Shown piece after piece: positions 29,701-41,600 of a stretch of 64,000 bases of DNA. The stretch's first letter is position 1, and each line of letters begins with the position of its first letter. The translations under genes and the position numbers were made by a program. The notes below the pieces were generated by a model. It made no database searches, was not told where the DNA came from, and worked only from the letters and a program-made list of their open reading frames with translations. The stretch is from Anaeramoeba flamelloides. Lineage: Eukaryota; Metamonada; Anaeramoebidae. The stretch is from NCBI GenBank assembly GCA_027625915.1, contig JANTQA010000032.1:3162001-3226000 (forward strand), written 5' to 3'.

Positions 29701-31481
29701 AATGAATCGAAATATAAAATACAATTTTCTTTATTGTTAAGAATTTAGTGTTCATAAAAAAAAACACTTTATCTGTTAAAGAAAGAACTTTGTAGTGACT
29801 AAATTCATAACTTTTAATTCAAAGAGTCAATAAACACTGATACAATCATTAAAAGTATTATAAACTTAATATATTGAAATATATTATTCAAATAATAGCA
29901 ATATTATATGCTTAAAGTTGATTTGATAATAACACCTCAAAATGTTATTTACTTTTTTAAAAAGTTCAAAGAGTTGTATATATTTTTGATAACTTTCATT
30001 GTAAGAGTACAAATTTTCATTTGGGAATATATTAATGAACATCTAAGATCTTAAAATAATTTAAAAAAAGAAAAACAAAAAACAGATTTTTTTGAATTAA
30101 CGAAAATAATTGTTACGAAAAGCATTTAATATAAAAGAAATACTCGGATTAATGTCATACCTCTTCTTTTTTTTTTATCAATTCATTTTTTTTTTCTAAT
30201 TAAAATAATTATATTTTATTTCAAGTTCTAAAAATGAAAGAGATCTTTGAAAGTTTAATTTTTTTAAAAGCAGTTTGTTCAAATTTAAAAGTTTTTTTTT
30301 CGTCTATTTTTTTTTTTTTTAATTAATTATTTGGGAAATTTACAGAAAATATTTTATTTACATAGTACATTTCGAATACATTAGGTGACCTAATCCTGAA
30401 TGAAAAATAACTAATATAAAAAAATCAGACAAACAACAAAAAAAAAAAAAAATTTTATTTTTGTGAAACGATTTTTTTGACATTCTGAATAATATGTCCC
30501 TACGACCCAAAAAACACTAAAAATGAAAAACTGATCAAATACTTTCCATTAATACAATTAAAAAAACAAAATGATAAAATAAAAATAAATAAAGTTTCAA
30601 TTTAACTTTTTCTTGAAAACTTTTTTTGCCCAAATCATTGAATTCACACTTGAAATTATGTATATTTTTAGATTCAGTATCTTGTTTTAACGCATTTACT
30701 AAAATAAATTCTAAATTATGGGAATTTTCTTTTCATAAAAGGCACTAATTTGGTCCTCAAATGTTTTTTTTAGTTTTAAATGGTAAAATAAAAAAAAAGT
30801 TCAACTAAAAGGATAAACTTTCTGGAAAAGCATTCTAATTTAATATTTTAACTTATTCTTTGATTTTAAACTTTTCTCAACCCCAATTTTTCAAAAAAAA
30901 ATAAAAAAGTGCACACTAATTTCAAAAAATATTTTCGATATTCAAAAGTTTTGAGTGTTTTTATTCTAAAAAAATTTATCCCAGTGGTTAATTGAATTAA
31001 GCTATAAAGCTAGATTTCGAAAAATATTAATCAGAAAAAAATAGTGCTTAATTTTATTAAGGACATATATAAATTTTACTTTTTCTAAATTATTTTATTT
31101 TTAAAAATTGCTCTAATAATTTCTTGTCATTTCAATTCTTTAAAAAAGGGATCAATGATTTGTGGATATGATACAAGAGGACCACAATTATATTACATTG
31201 ACAGTGATGGATCAAGATTAAAAAATTCATTATTCAGTGTTGGAAGTGGTTCACCATTTGCTTATGGTGTCTTAGATGCTGGCTATCGATGGGATTTGTC
31301 AAAAGAAGAAGCCCTTGATCTTGGAAGAAGAGCTATTTGCGCAGCAACTTTTAAAGATTCCTATTCTGGTGGTACTGTTAAGGTTTATCACATTGATGAA
31401 AATGGTTGGGTTAAAATTTCTGATGATGATGCTAGTGAACTTTGGTATCGTTATGAAGAAAAAGAAAAAAAAAAAAAATAA
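26759..31481 (+). CDS. PSMB5: 20S proteasome subunit beta type 5 (chymotrypsin-like)
   Basis: Four exons, 26759-26869, 27081-27288, 27445-27656 and 31149-31481, encode 287 residues. A prosegment of about 80 residues ends at KGYKG, and the mature chain starts with Thr81 (TTTLAF), the catalytic N-terminal nucleophile. Asp17 (VVAVDSRAT) and Lys33 (SVQKVV) of the mature numbering are both present, so the subunit should be active. Other signatures are [50 protein letters not shown] and [14 protein letters not shown]. It belongs to the beta ring of the 20S core and cuts after hydrophobic residues. Introns are 211, 156 and 3492 bp. The third lies just before GSMICGYD and contains no recognised gene. 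Confidence 0.95.
28466..28496. repeat. Short tandem repeat (ATCACAGAA)3
   Basis: Three copies of the 9-mer ATCACAGAA inside the third PSMB5 intron. A related pair occurs at about 8641-8660 in the first intron of the BRSK-like kinase. Possibly chance. Confidence 0.6.
29131..29332 (+). repeat. Spaced direct duplication in PSMB5 intron 3
   Basis: Two diverged units of about 75-80 bp (29131-29204 and 29253-29332) share ATATTTCAA, then ATCTGTAAAATATGAAAATA, then GAGTATA and CTTTTGATA. A local tandem duplication separated by a poly-A stretch. Confidence 0.65.
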
Positions 31482-32385
31482 TTATATAATTTAATATTTT
31501 TTTTTTCTAATTTTTCTCTTATTTCTTAATCTTTAAAAAAAAAAATTAAAGATTTAAAAGATTTTATATCTCACTTTGAAAACGAAAAATAATATAAAAA
31601 AAAAATACAAGAAAATCAATTACAATAATAATAAATTGGAAATTCTATTTCAATCCAAACTCTCAATTTTACAATATAATCTTTTAATTTTTTTTTCTTT
31701 TTAAGAATTTTTTCTTTATAAATTTCTTTGTTCATCTCACAAGATGAAAAAAATCATGATTTTCCATTTTTGATAATTTTTGCTCCAAGTTGTTTAGGTT
31801 CATTAGGTTCTTTTGTTTCCTACACTTCATGTTTAAAGTTTTTTTTTGAAAGTGTTTGGACGAGGTACAAGTGATAAAAAGCCATTCTATAAGAATTGAT
31901 AAGCTTGATTGATTAGATCTTAAACCAAACTTGTTCTGGATAGGTCTTACAAAAAAATTGAACTGTGCTAGCTTAAGCAATTGAAGTGAACTGAATTCAA
32001 TTGATGTAATTTGAAGCCAACTAAACTGAAGCAAATCATCCTTTCCAATCAATCGTTCAAGTTGTACTTGGACTAGATTAATTATGTTGAATCGATATTT
32101 TGTGTTGGTGGTTCTGCTTCAAATTCAGAATCTGGGAAACTTTCAAAAATAAAATAAAAGTAAAAACAATCAATAAAACGAAAAGTTTATAAATACATCT
32201 TTATTCTTAAAAACTCAGCACTTTATATAGATATTTTATCTCTAAAGACCTAATTTGTAATTGTATAAAGTAATATATTTCCCAAATTTTTTGAGTCTTG
32301 GAATACCAATTTATTAATCAAAGTTTGTGGAATATTATGTATTGCTAATAATCTTTCTATTGGGTTTTTTCTCCACCTGTTTCAG

Positions 32386-32474
32386 TGGGGGTGTCTAGAT
32401 TTTCCAGGATTCGAAACAATTTAGTAAAATCAAGGATTTTACTAAATTCTTTCAAATCCTGGAAAACCTAACGA
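32386..32474. repeat. Fold-back hairpin family, locus 4
   Basis: A single palindrome. GATTTTCCAGGATTCGAAAC pairs with GGATTT...CAAATCCTGGAAAACC around AGTAAAATCAAGGATTTTACT. It matches the basic TTTTCCAGAATTCAAAAGAA module with compensating changes on both arms. Confidence 0.7.
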
Positions 32475-33189
32475 CAGTGGATAATTTTTAATTTGGCCAT
32501 GTAAATGATATAATATTTTTTTACTTTTATATTTTAATTATTTTTCTTCTTCTCTTTTTATTTAGTAAATTTTCTTTGATTACTCCTTTCTCACAATAAA
32601 TAAATAAATAAAGTAATAGATTTCATTTGATCATATTATACGTTTTATTTTTTAAAAATTTTTGTAAAAATAAAATATAGTGGTTATCAATAAATTTTGA
32701 TATAAAAGGAAATAGTCACAAACCATTCAACACTTTGGAGGTAAAAAAAAAAGTTGAAAAAAAAACTCTTTTTGGGTTTTTTTTTTAGTTCTCTTTCATT
32801 TCTTTCTCTTTTTCTTGTTTTTGTTGAAAAATACATTTTTTTTTCATTTCTTGTTTTTTAATGAAAAATTATCATATAAGATAGAATTTTGCCAAAAACC
32901 AATTTTAGTCAACTATGTACCCTGTAATTGATTGAATTACATATTTTTAAATAGTTCTAATGGAAATTAGAAGAATAATTGTATTTTGGTAATTTCAATA
33001 ACGATTTAATTTTTTCACATTTTTTCAGATTTTTGTTTTTTTTTTATTTTTGATTTTTGTTTGAAACCTATTTTTTTGAAAAAAAGTTTTATTGTAAAAT
33101 ATATAGCAACTAAGTAAAAACCTGTTATTTTAAATGTTATGAAAAGTATAAAAATACTAGTAGAAAAATCATATTTATTTCTATTGTAA

Positions 33190-33475
33190 TTTTCTATGAT
33201 CTTCAATTGAAGATCAAAATAAACATTACTTTTTTTTTTTCTCAATGCCTCATAAGAATTTTTGTTTTTCAAGGTTTAAAGAAATATCTTGATTGATTAT
33301 ATTTATTTCATATTCAGATAAACTATTCTTCGGTGTGTATTATTCAAGTTCTTTCTTCTTTGTTCTACAAAAGACAATTATCAAAAATAATTGATATTTG
33401 GAAAAAAAATTGGCTACTTGAAAAAAACAAAGTTTCGATTATATCTATAATACAAAATTCAAATAAATTATAGGG
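33190..33475 (+). repeat. Dispersed repeat C, copy 2
   Basis: Diverged copy within composite repeat B. The shared end AAAATAATTGATATTT, then TTGGCTACTTGAAAAAAACA and TATATCTATA, aligns with the end of copy 3 at 45455-45540. Confidence 0.4.
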
Positions 33476-33477
33476 TT

Positions 33478-34372
33478 TAATGAAGTGCATTGGAGTGCTG
33501 AAGTTTGTGTAGGTTTTCTTGGGGGGGGGGGTTGTTTTTTATTTGTTAAGTTTTCTAGGTTTTTTTGAGGTTTTCTATTTTATTTAGAAAATCTGTTGAT
33601 TTTGGTTAGGTTTTTTTTACTTTTTGATTTATTTGGAAAACCTATGGATTTTCGTTAGGTTTTTTTTTTACTTTTTGAAATAAACCGACACTTTAATAAA
33701 TTTTCTGTTTATTTCAAAAAGTAAAAATAAACCTAGAACACTTCACAAATAAAATAGAAAACCTCAAAAAAAAAAAAAAACCTAGAACACTTCACAAATA
33801 AATAGAAAACTCAAAAAACCCTAACGAAAATCAATAGATTTTCCCAATAAACAGAAAACTCAAGAAAAACTAAAACAAGTTTTTTATAATTTTTCAAATA
33901 AAAAAAAAAAATTTTGAAATTTTCTTTTAATTTCTAAAATTAAAAAAAAACTAATAGTGATTTCCCAGAATTCAAAAGTGTAGAGAAAAATCTTTGATTT
34001 TACTCAATTCTTTCAAATTTTGGAAAACCTAACATCTTTTTTTTTCTACTTTTTGGTAGTATTTCCAAAATCTATTAATTTTCTAATCAAAACAAACACT
34101 AAAAAAAAAACTAACGAAATAATACTGTCAAGTAACGTAGAGTGTCTTCAATTCCCCAATTTTTTTTTTATTTTATTTTAAAAATAGAGTAAATTCTTTG
34201 ATTTAACTCCATTCTTTTGAATTTTGGATAATCTAACGGCTTTAAGGTTTACTTTTTAATAGTGTTTCCAAAATCTATTGATTATCTAATCAAAACAAAA
34301 ATTTAAAAAAACCTCAAGTGAAGTGTCTAGGTTTTTTTTACTTTCTTAAATTCTGGAAAACCTAACAGCAAA
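33478..34372. repeat. Fold-back hairpin family, locus 5 (array)
   Basis: The largest hairpin array. Modules seen are GTTCTAGGTTTTTTTGAGG, GAAAATCTGTTGATTTTGGT, AAATAAACCGACACTTTAAT with its complement TTTCTGTTTATTTCAAAAAG, TTTCCCAGAATTCAAAAG and TAACGTAGAGTGTC. Most occur once in each orientation, so the array can fold into several nested stems. No ORF of note. Confidence 0.65.
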
Positions 34373-35173
34373 CAGGTGGTAATTTTGTTGAATCACCTCT
34401 CTTCAATAATAAAAAAAAAAATAGATTTTTAAATTTTTTCTACAAATAAAAGTCTTTGTAAGTACTTTTTTTTTAAGGTATAAAATTTTCTTTATTTTCT
34501 TTTAAATTTTGTGGAAAGTAATAGGAAGAGAAGGATAATCATTATTGTGATAAAAACAATTTTTGGTGTGTTATTGTAAAACCAAAAAATGTTATCTGAA
34601 AATAAAATGATGAATGGAAAATTTTTATGTGGTCTTTAAAAAAACACTGGGTTTATTTTAGATTAATTAGTGAAATTTGTCCTTTTTTTCTCTTTTTTAA
34701 GAAAGTCTGTATTTGATAAATAGTTCAAAATTGAAGAGAACAGTTATTATTATTTAAATTCTTTCAACTATTAAATTTTTGGTGTTTTTTGGGTTGTTAG
34801 AGGAATCCTAATATAGAAATTTAAAAAAAATATACTTTTAAGTGGTATAATCAGAATTAATATTTTAAAACCAAAATTATAAGGAATTTAAACAAAAAAA
34901 TAATTCAGAAATAATTTGTAATCATTGCAACATTGAACCAATATAAAATTTGAAAAAAAAAGTTAACCAAATAAAATGAAAATAAAAAGAAAAACAAAAT
35001 ATTATTCAAAATCGGCTTTTTCTATTGATAAATTAGAAACTTTTCAGTTCAAAATTGTTTACGATCTGTATGGGAGAATAGAGAATAAATAAAACGAGCT
35101 AGGTAATAATTAATCCAACACCTGTTTTTTTTCCAAGAAAGGCTGTTATTTGTAATTATGAATTGTTGGTCCT

Positions 35174-36317
35174 TTACTTTTTCATTTGTTCTTCTCTTGA
35201 TTTTTGCCAAGACTATCGGGTTATAAATTGAAATTTTTTAAGATAAGATTACATTACAGAATTAGAGTTTAAAAAAAGATTAGTCTTCAACAAGAAAGGA
35301 TTGAATAAAAAATAAAAAAAATCAAAAAATAAAAGAAAATTCTTGAAAATAGATGCTTACTTCAGCAATCATTCTTTTTGTTTGGTCGTCTCCTTCTTCA
35401 TACATTTTTTTCATCATGTTCATGAGACCGCCCATTGGATCTTCGTCTTTTTCTTTTTCGACTTTTGGGGGTGTTATAGTCGATTTTTTTGCTTTTAATG
35501 AATCCCAATGATCTGTTCCGTCTTTTTTTAAGATGAGCTCAACTCGGTTGTTTCTCACCCTTGTAAGGTTAAAAATTGATAATTTTTAATTTTGGGGGAT
35601 GGTTTAAGATTAAGTTTCAATTCCGATGAGTAAACGATTTTTTTATTTGTGAAAAATAAATTTATAATTACAAATTACAAAGACCAAAATTGTTTCTGTA
35701 AATAGAAATGTTCTCTTGAAACACAAAATAAAAAAAAAAAATAAAAAAAAAAAATAAAAAAAAAAAAGTATTCTTACTTGAATGTAGAGTTGGTTAAGAT
35801 TGGTTTTGCTAAATTAGATAAAAATAATTTATGGTTTTTATCGTTGTAACCAGTTATGATCAAAAGAACTGAACTTGTTGTGTATTCAACTTTAATGTTG
35901 TCTCTTGGAATTTTTCCAATACCTGGTAATCGTACGTAAATTCTATTCGAAAAGAAAAAAAAAAAAAAAAAAAAAACAAATAAAGCAAGAATAAAAAAAA
36001 AACAAAAAATCATTACCGGTCTTGAAAAAAAGATCAAACACTTTTTACAACAATAAAAAAAAAAGAATTATGTAGAGCTTATATTACGTCATGGTTGTTG
36101 AGTCTTGTGCATATGAGTAATTTGAGATTTGTTTATAAAAGATGGTTGTTTTTTTTTCCTCTTTTTTGTCTTCTACTTTTGGTGAAAGAGAAGTGATTTT
36201 CTTTTTAAGATTTTCGATAGAAAGTTCCAAAACACTTCGTACATATGGTCGCTTGGATTGTTCAAGAAATGTTTCTAATTCGGTTAAGTCTTGTTTACAG
36301 TTTTCGAGTTGATCCAT
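35174..36317 (-). CDS. CACYBP: Calcyclin-binding protein / Siah-interacting protein homologue
   Basis: Four exons on the minus strand, 36317-36088, 35942-35778, 35559-35361 and 35212-35174, give 210 residues; phases agree at every junction. The N-terminal helical hairpin (DQLENCKQDLTELETFLEQ, residues 2-20) corresponds to the dimerisation region of CACYBP. A CS (HSP20-like) domain follows at about 62-150 (ISNYSYAQ, VRLPGIGKIPRDNIKVEY, LSNLAKPI, VELILKKDGTDHWDSL). The C-terminal SGS domain (about 155-210) has DPMGGLMNMMKKMYEEGDDQ and ends SWQKSREEQMKK, matching human AWVESREKQAKG. The tiny last exon (39 bp) was found from this match. Family members link Siah/SCF ubiquitin ligases with S100 proteins and HSP90-type partners in the cytosol; the partners here are unknown. 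Confidence 0.92.
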
Positions 36318-38003
36318 ATTAATAATAAGCTTTAAAGTGAAAAAAGATTTCAAATAAAAAAATAAATACTTGATTTGTTTCAAGAACCTTTAACTGAATC
36401 ACTAAAATACGAAAATGTTTTAAAGTAATCCTTAATTTTGTTCGAAAATTATCGAGGTGTTGTTTTTTCCAAAACCTTTCCTACATTTTTATAGACTGAT
36501 AAATTCTAATAAATTTCCATAAATTTTTTTGTTCAATTCCCATTTTTAATAACTTTCGAACTGTTTCTAATCAAACAGTACACCACAAAGAATATTTTGA
36601 AGAACAACTTATTTGGGAGGGTTTCTGAACACTTGACTTCATAAAATGCTTTATACAAAGTTTGAGCATAAAAATTTCAAAAAGGAAAATCAAGTAAAAA
36701 TATCCAAACATAAATTGCAATTTATCTGTATTGAGTAACAATCCTACTATTTTTTTCTTATCATTTTATGATCTTAAATAAAACAGGAATAAAATAAGAA
36801 AGTAATACATCAGAGAGGTCAAAGTTTTTAGTCTTTCACAAACTTCTGATTTTCATAAATCGAAAAACATTATTTATGACTCTTTTTGTTTGATGAAAAA
36901 ATATTTTGTTTCTCAAGAATCTTTTCTTTATCAACCCCTTTTTGAAGATATGAATACTCTGATTTTAAGAAAGCACAGAGTTCATTGCCAGTCTCTTTGT
37001 AAAAGACGGGAGATTTATTAAAGGGTTAACACTACTATTTGGAATTCAAATAGGTAAATGTTAAATGATTTTCTTGTTACAATTTCTTAAAATAGTGTTA
37101 ATTTTGGATTCTTGTTCAACCAAAATCAGGTAATGAAAAAGATACACTCATCTAAAAAAGTACCAAGAAAATAAAAAGAGAATCAAAATTTCAATCTTTA
37201 GCGACAAAATCCTTTTTTCCAAAAGCTAAATAATGCACAAATTTTTTCAATATCTTAGACCTCACTAACTTTTTAACATAAACAATAAGATTAAATACAG
37301 TTCACAAAATAAGGAAAATAACACACAAAAAACAATAACACACCAAAAAAGATAAATCATAATAACTAAAAAACCATTATGTTTCTACTCAAACAAGAAT
37401 CAAAAAAAAAATAGTGTGCATTGTCTTCGAGAGATTGGGCCTTAATAAATAATTATTTTTTTTGTGCCAAGTTTGATTGAGAGGAGGATTTCTTTCAAAA
37501 GTTCTCGGACTATAGCCAAACGCCAGTCGAGAAATTAAACAAACAAAAAATCAGCAAGGATATGAGAAAAGAAAAGGGAGTTTCCAATAATAATGATTCG
37601 AAAGGAAGAAGTGATTATTTCATCAAAACTCAAAGAAAAGAAACTTTTTTATATTTTTTATAAGAACAACCATAATGAGGAACAAGTTTACCAACAGCTT
37701 TGTGCTTGCCACACCACTGTTTGATTTAACACACTAGTTTCGAGAAATAACGGTGGTTGTAAAAAAAAAATAAAAAAAACTATTATTCAGAAAGCAAGTT
37801 TTGTCATAGCTTAACCCACAGATCACTTCAAGAAACGAGAAAAAAAAATGAAATGAATAGAAAACCAAACAACCCCTTGTAACCACTGTTTGTGTATTCT
37901 CATTTTTTGGTATAAGTTTCGAGTCAAGGAATTTCAAATAAAATTTATTATTTTTTTTCAATCTTTCAAATTTTCTATTTCAAATTTATCTTTTATTGAA
38001 TAA
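36318..38003. other. Divergent promoter region of CACYBP and the RPN2/TRAP-delta-like gene
   Basis: About 1.7 kb between two genes transcribed away from each other. A less A+T-rich patch at about 37420-37540 was checked for a tRNA cloverleaf and none fits. No repeat family member was recognised. Confidence 0.55.
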
Positions 38004-38606
38004 ATGGGAATTATTGGGAAACTGTTTCTCATCCTTGTTCTTTTAATTGCACTTGAAGGAACCAAATTAAGTGAAAACAAAGTCTTGAGTGAACTCCACA
38101 AATACCAAGACCGAACCAACGGCGGTTTTTCAAATGAGATCGACGAGAAGGCAACAATCCAAGGTACATTTGGTGCTGTTCTCCTTTCTACACTTTACGG
38201 GTTCCGAGATGAAAATTTAGCTGAGGGTGTCACACACTTTGTTGAGCAATGCGCCAATAACGATTTTGGATATGGGTTTGACCCAAAGCAAGCATCCGAA
38301 TTGGAGTCAACTTTCTACACCACATGGATCTATCGACTTCTTGGCACACTTCCTGACACACAGCATGTCTCAAATTACCTTCTTTCCTTATTAGATCGAG
38401 AAACAATGCTATTTGCCCCAAAGAAAGGTGGAAGGCCTTCAATCATGAGTACCGCTCTTGCCTTCAAAACACTTGATTTACTTGACGAATCTTGGGAACC
38501 AGTCTTACCAGAAAATACTGCAGAAGTTTTAAAAACTAAAATTAAAAAGGGTATGGTTGTCTCTGACACAGAAGCCTCTTTTAATTTTGGTTCTTCAAAT
38601 ATTGTA

Positions 38607-38653
<47 letters not shown>

Positions 38654-41600
38654 AATCTTTTTATTAATTTTTTTCTTCTTAATTTTTTTTTATTTTTTTT
38701 TTTTTTTATTTTTTTATTAATTTCTTTCGTTGAAAATTTATTTTGATCTACTAATTAACAAACAAAGGTATATGACAATTACTATGGAATTCTTTTATCA
38801 AAATATTTAAAAATTGAACTTGGACCAATAAAACCATGGGTTAATTTTATTAAAAACATGCAAGTTTTTGATGGAAAAAATGTAATCTCTTTTTCTTTTT
38901 TTTTTTTTTTTTCTTTTGTTTTCTTCTTCACCTTCGATCTCTTTCTTTTTATCTTTTTGGTTTAATTTCTATATTCCTCCACAAAAAAAAAATTGATAAA
39001 AGTTCAATTTGGTCTTTTACTCAAATCTAAAACCAATTTTTTCGATTTAAGATTTTGGAATTCTCACAACAAGAATTTTTTTTTTTTCACAGTCTTAATA
39101 TTCCTTTTCCTTTAAAATCCTTTGATCTATTATTTTTTTAAACAATTACTTTTTATTTAAATTAAGTGTGTTTCAAGAAATAAAATGGAAAAAAAAAAAA
39201 AAATATTAATTGAGGACGTTTTTTCTCTTCAAAAAATAAAAATTTTTTTGTTGTACTTACTTTCAAGACAACTACATCAAACACCTGATCAACCTTATCC
39301 TTAAACAAAATTCAAAACACAACCGTCACTTTGTATGTTGAAGGTTTGAAGAAAATTGATTTATCTGATCTGTATCAAATTCTGAAATCAGTTTGAAAAC
39401 CATAAATCTATAAATTTTCTAAAATGAAATGAAAAAAAAAAAAAAAAAAGAGTTGCTGATTGATTTTTTACACATGAAGGACTTTTTTATTGGTTTGTCA
39501 AGTTGATTAAAAATTAATATTCCTTTTAAAATACCTTGACCATGAATCTATTTTTGATTCAATTTCTATTACTTTTACCAATTTAATTTTTTAAAAGTTT
39601 TTGTTTTCTGAAACTTCTTATATTAAATAAAAGTAAATGTACCAGAATTCAATTCTCCAAGGAATGCCATTTAAAAAAATGTGATTACCAAAAGGTTTAA
39701 AAAGTATCTATAAAAAAGTTTAATATCTCGAATAGTAACATTTAGTGATAAAATTTTCAAACTTTTTACTTTTCACTTTTTGAAGATGACTTTATACACA
39801 ATCCCTAGTGTAAAGAAATTACTAAAATTTCAATTTCTTTTTTCAAAAAATAAAAAATCAAAACAAAAAAGTTTCAATCTTATCAAAACATTTCTAAAAA
39901 AAAAAAAATAATTAAAAAAAAAAAATGAATAATTTAATTTGTTCAAAAACAAAATTTTCTTAAAAAAAAACAAAAGGATGGATCTTTTTATGATGATATT
40001 GCTAAAGAATATTCAGGAATGGAAAGTACAATTCACAGTCTCTTAAGTCTTAAACTTCTTGCAGAAATCCATTCAAGTGAAAACAATAAAGCAATGCCAG
40101 ATTTCTTTAAATTAATCGATAAAGAAGAGCTTACAAACTATTTAACAAGCCAAGAAGAGAATTTGTGGATTGTTTCAAGATCCCATTTTGGACTTGCGCT
40201 TATTGGAGAGATCTTTGAATTTGTTGAAACCTTTGTTGAATGGGAAACAATTAACGGGGACAAACCAAAGGAACTAATTGAAGGCACTGATTTAAGATTA
40301 GTCTTCACTGCCAAAACCTTTTCAAGCTTAAGACATGGCGGACTTGACATCAAAAGTAAAATCCTTTTCAAGGCCGAAAATAAAGAATCATTTGGAGCAC
40401 TCAAAGCAATTAGCTATACATTTGATCAGGAAAGAAGACAATACATTTCCGAAAAGGTCATCCAAACAAACAATAAAGTTGGAAAAGTTCTTGTTGAAAC
40501 AAAAGGTGAAATGAACATCGTAGGACTTGGAAAAGTTTCCTTTATCAAAGAAACACAAAATTCAATTGGGTACAAAATTGAGATCATTCCTAGCGCTTCC
40601 GTGGCAGGTACAGAAATCGAAATTGGTGGCACCGCATCAATTGGGACAGAATTTGATTTTGTTGTCAAACTTTCTTCGTTAAATGACCAAAACCCAAATA
40701 TCCTTTCTGGTGATTTTGATGTTTCAATGACAATTTTTGATTCTTCATTATTTGTTGTCGACCATCAAGTTCTTGATTGTAGAGATAACCAAAAAGAAAT
40801 TAACTTTAATTATGTTCTTTCAAATACCGATTTGCCTTCAGGTAAACTTTTCTTTATTTTATTTTTTTTTTTTTAAATTTTTAATTAAATTTTTCTTTTC
40901 CTTTCTTTCTTCACTGCTTCCTTTTTGTATGTCTTCTTTGATTTTAAACATTTATCTCTTTAATTCTATTTGATAAAATTATTAAAATCCAAAAAAATTT
41001 TAATAAACTAAAACCAAAATCAAATAAAAAAACATTCAAAAAAACCAAAATCAAATAAAATTCTTTAAATTTCAAAAAAATTAAAAACAAAAAACAAAAA
41101 ACAAAATAGGAACTTTATTCTTTAGATTTGAAGTTGGAAATGAAAAAGTTGAAATTCATACAAGCAAATCTATTCATTATAAAGTGGACATCCCAATGAT
41201 TAGTTCAAATATTATATTTAAAAACTTCAAAGACAATGAAAACATCAATTACAAAATTGGAGACAAAGTCGAAATTAGCCTCCAATCAGGATCCATTCCA
41301 GATTTGATTACACCAATTTTTTACAAATCAAAATCTACAGAATATAAAAGAGTTGATGGAACAAAAATACCAAACGGAAGTTGGAATTTCTTTATGGAGG
41401 TGACAACCCCATCTGGTGATGTTGTTAAAACTGTAGAATCTGAACTTAGTGAAAATGAAAACGGAATGCTAATTATTTCATTTGATTACGAAATTGAACC
41501 AATCTTAAACAATTTGGGAACTAATAATGTTAACTTTTATTATATAACTGCCACTGGCGAATCCATCCCACTTACAAACCTCGAAAACACATTTAAAGAA

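Larger units (their letters stand above)
31790..34412 (+). repeat. Composite dispersed repeat, copy B (with inserts)
   Basis: The left part matches copy A (19790 onward) over about 450 bp, including ATTCTTAAAAACTCAGCACT. The match resumes near 32690 (AAACCATTCAACACTTTGG against AACACATTCAACACTTGGG) and again at the right end (TTGTTGAATCACCTCTCTTC near 34387). Between these, copy B holds about 1.4 kb more than copy A, made up of repeat C and a large hairpin array. Same orientation as copy A. Confidence 0.55.
31482..35173. other. Repeat-filled region between convergent PSMB5 and CACYBP genes
   Basis: About 3.7 kb with no recognised gene. Most of it is composite repeat copy B (31790-34412), which carries hairpin loci 4 and 5 and a repeat C copy. 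A run of about 11 G lies at about 33521-33532, unusual in this A+T-rich DNA. Confidence 0.65.

Noticed and set aside
37420-37740. Less A+T-rich patches considered as tRNA or small RNA genes
   Set aside because: No acceptor stem, anticodon loop or B-box arrangement could be drawn.
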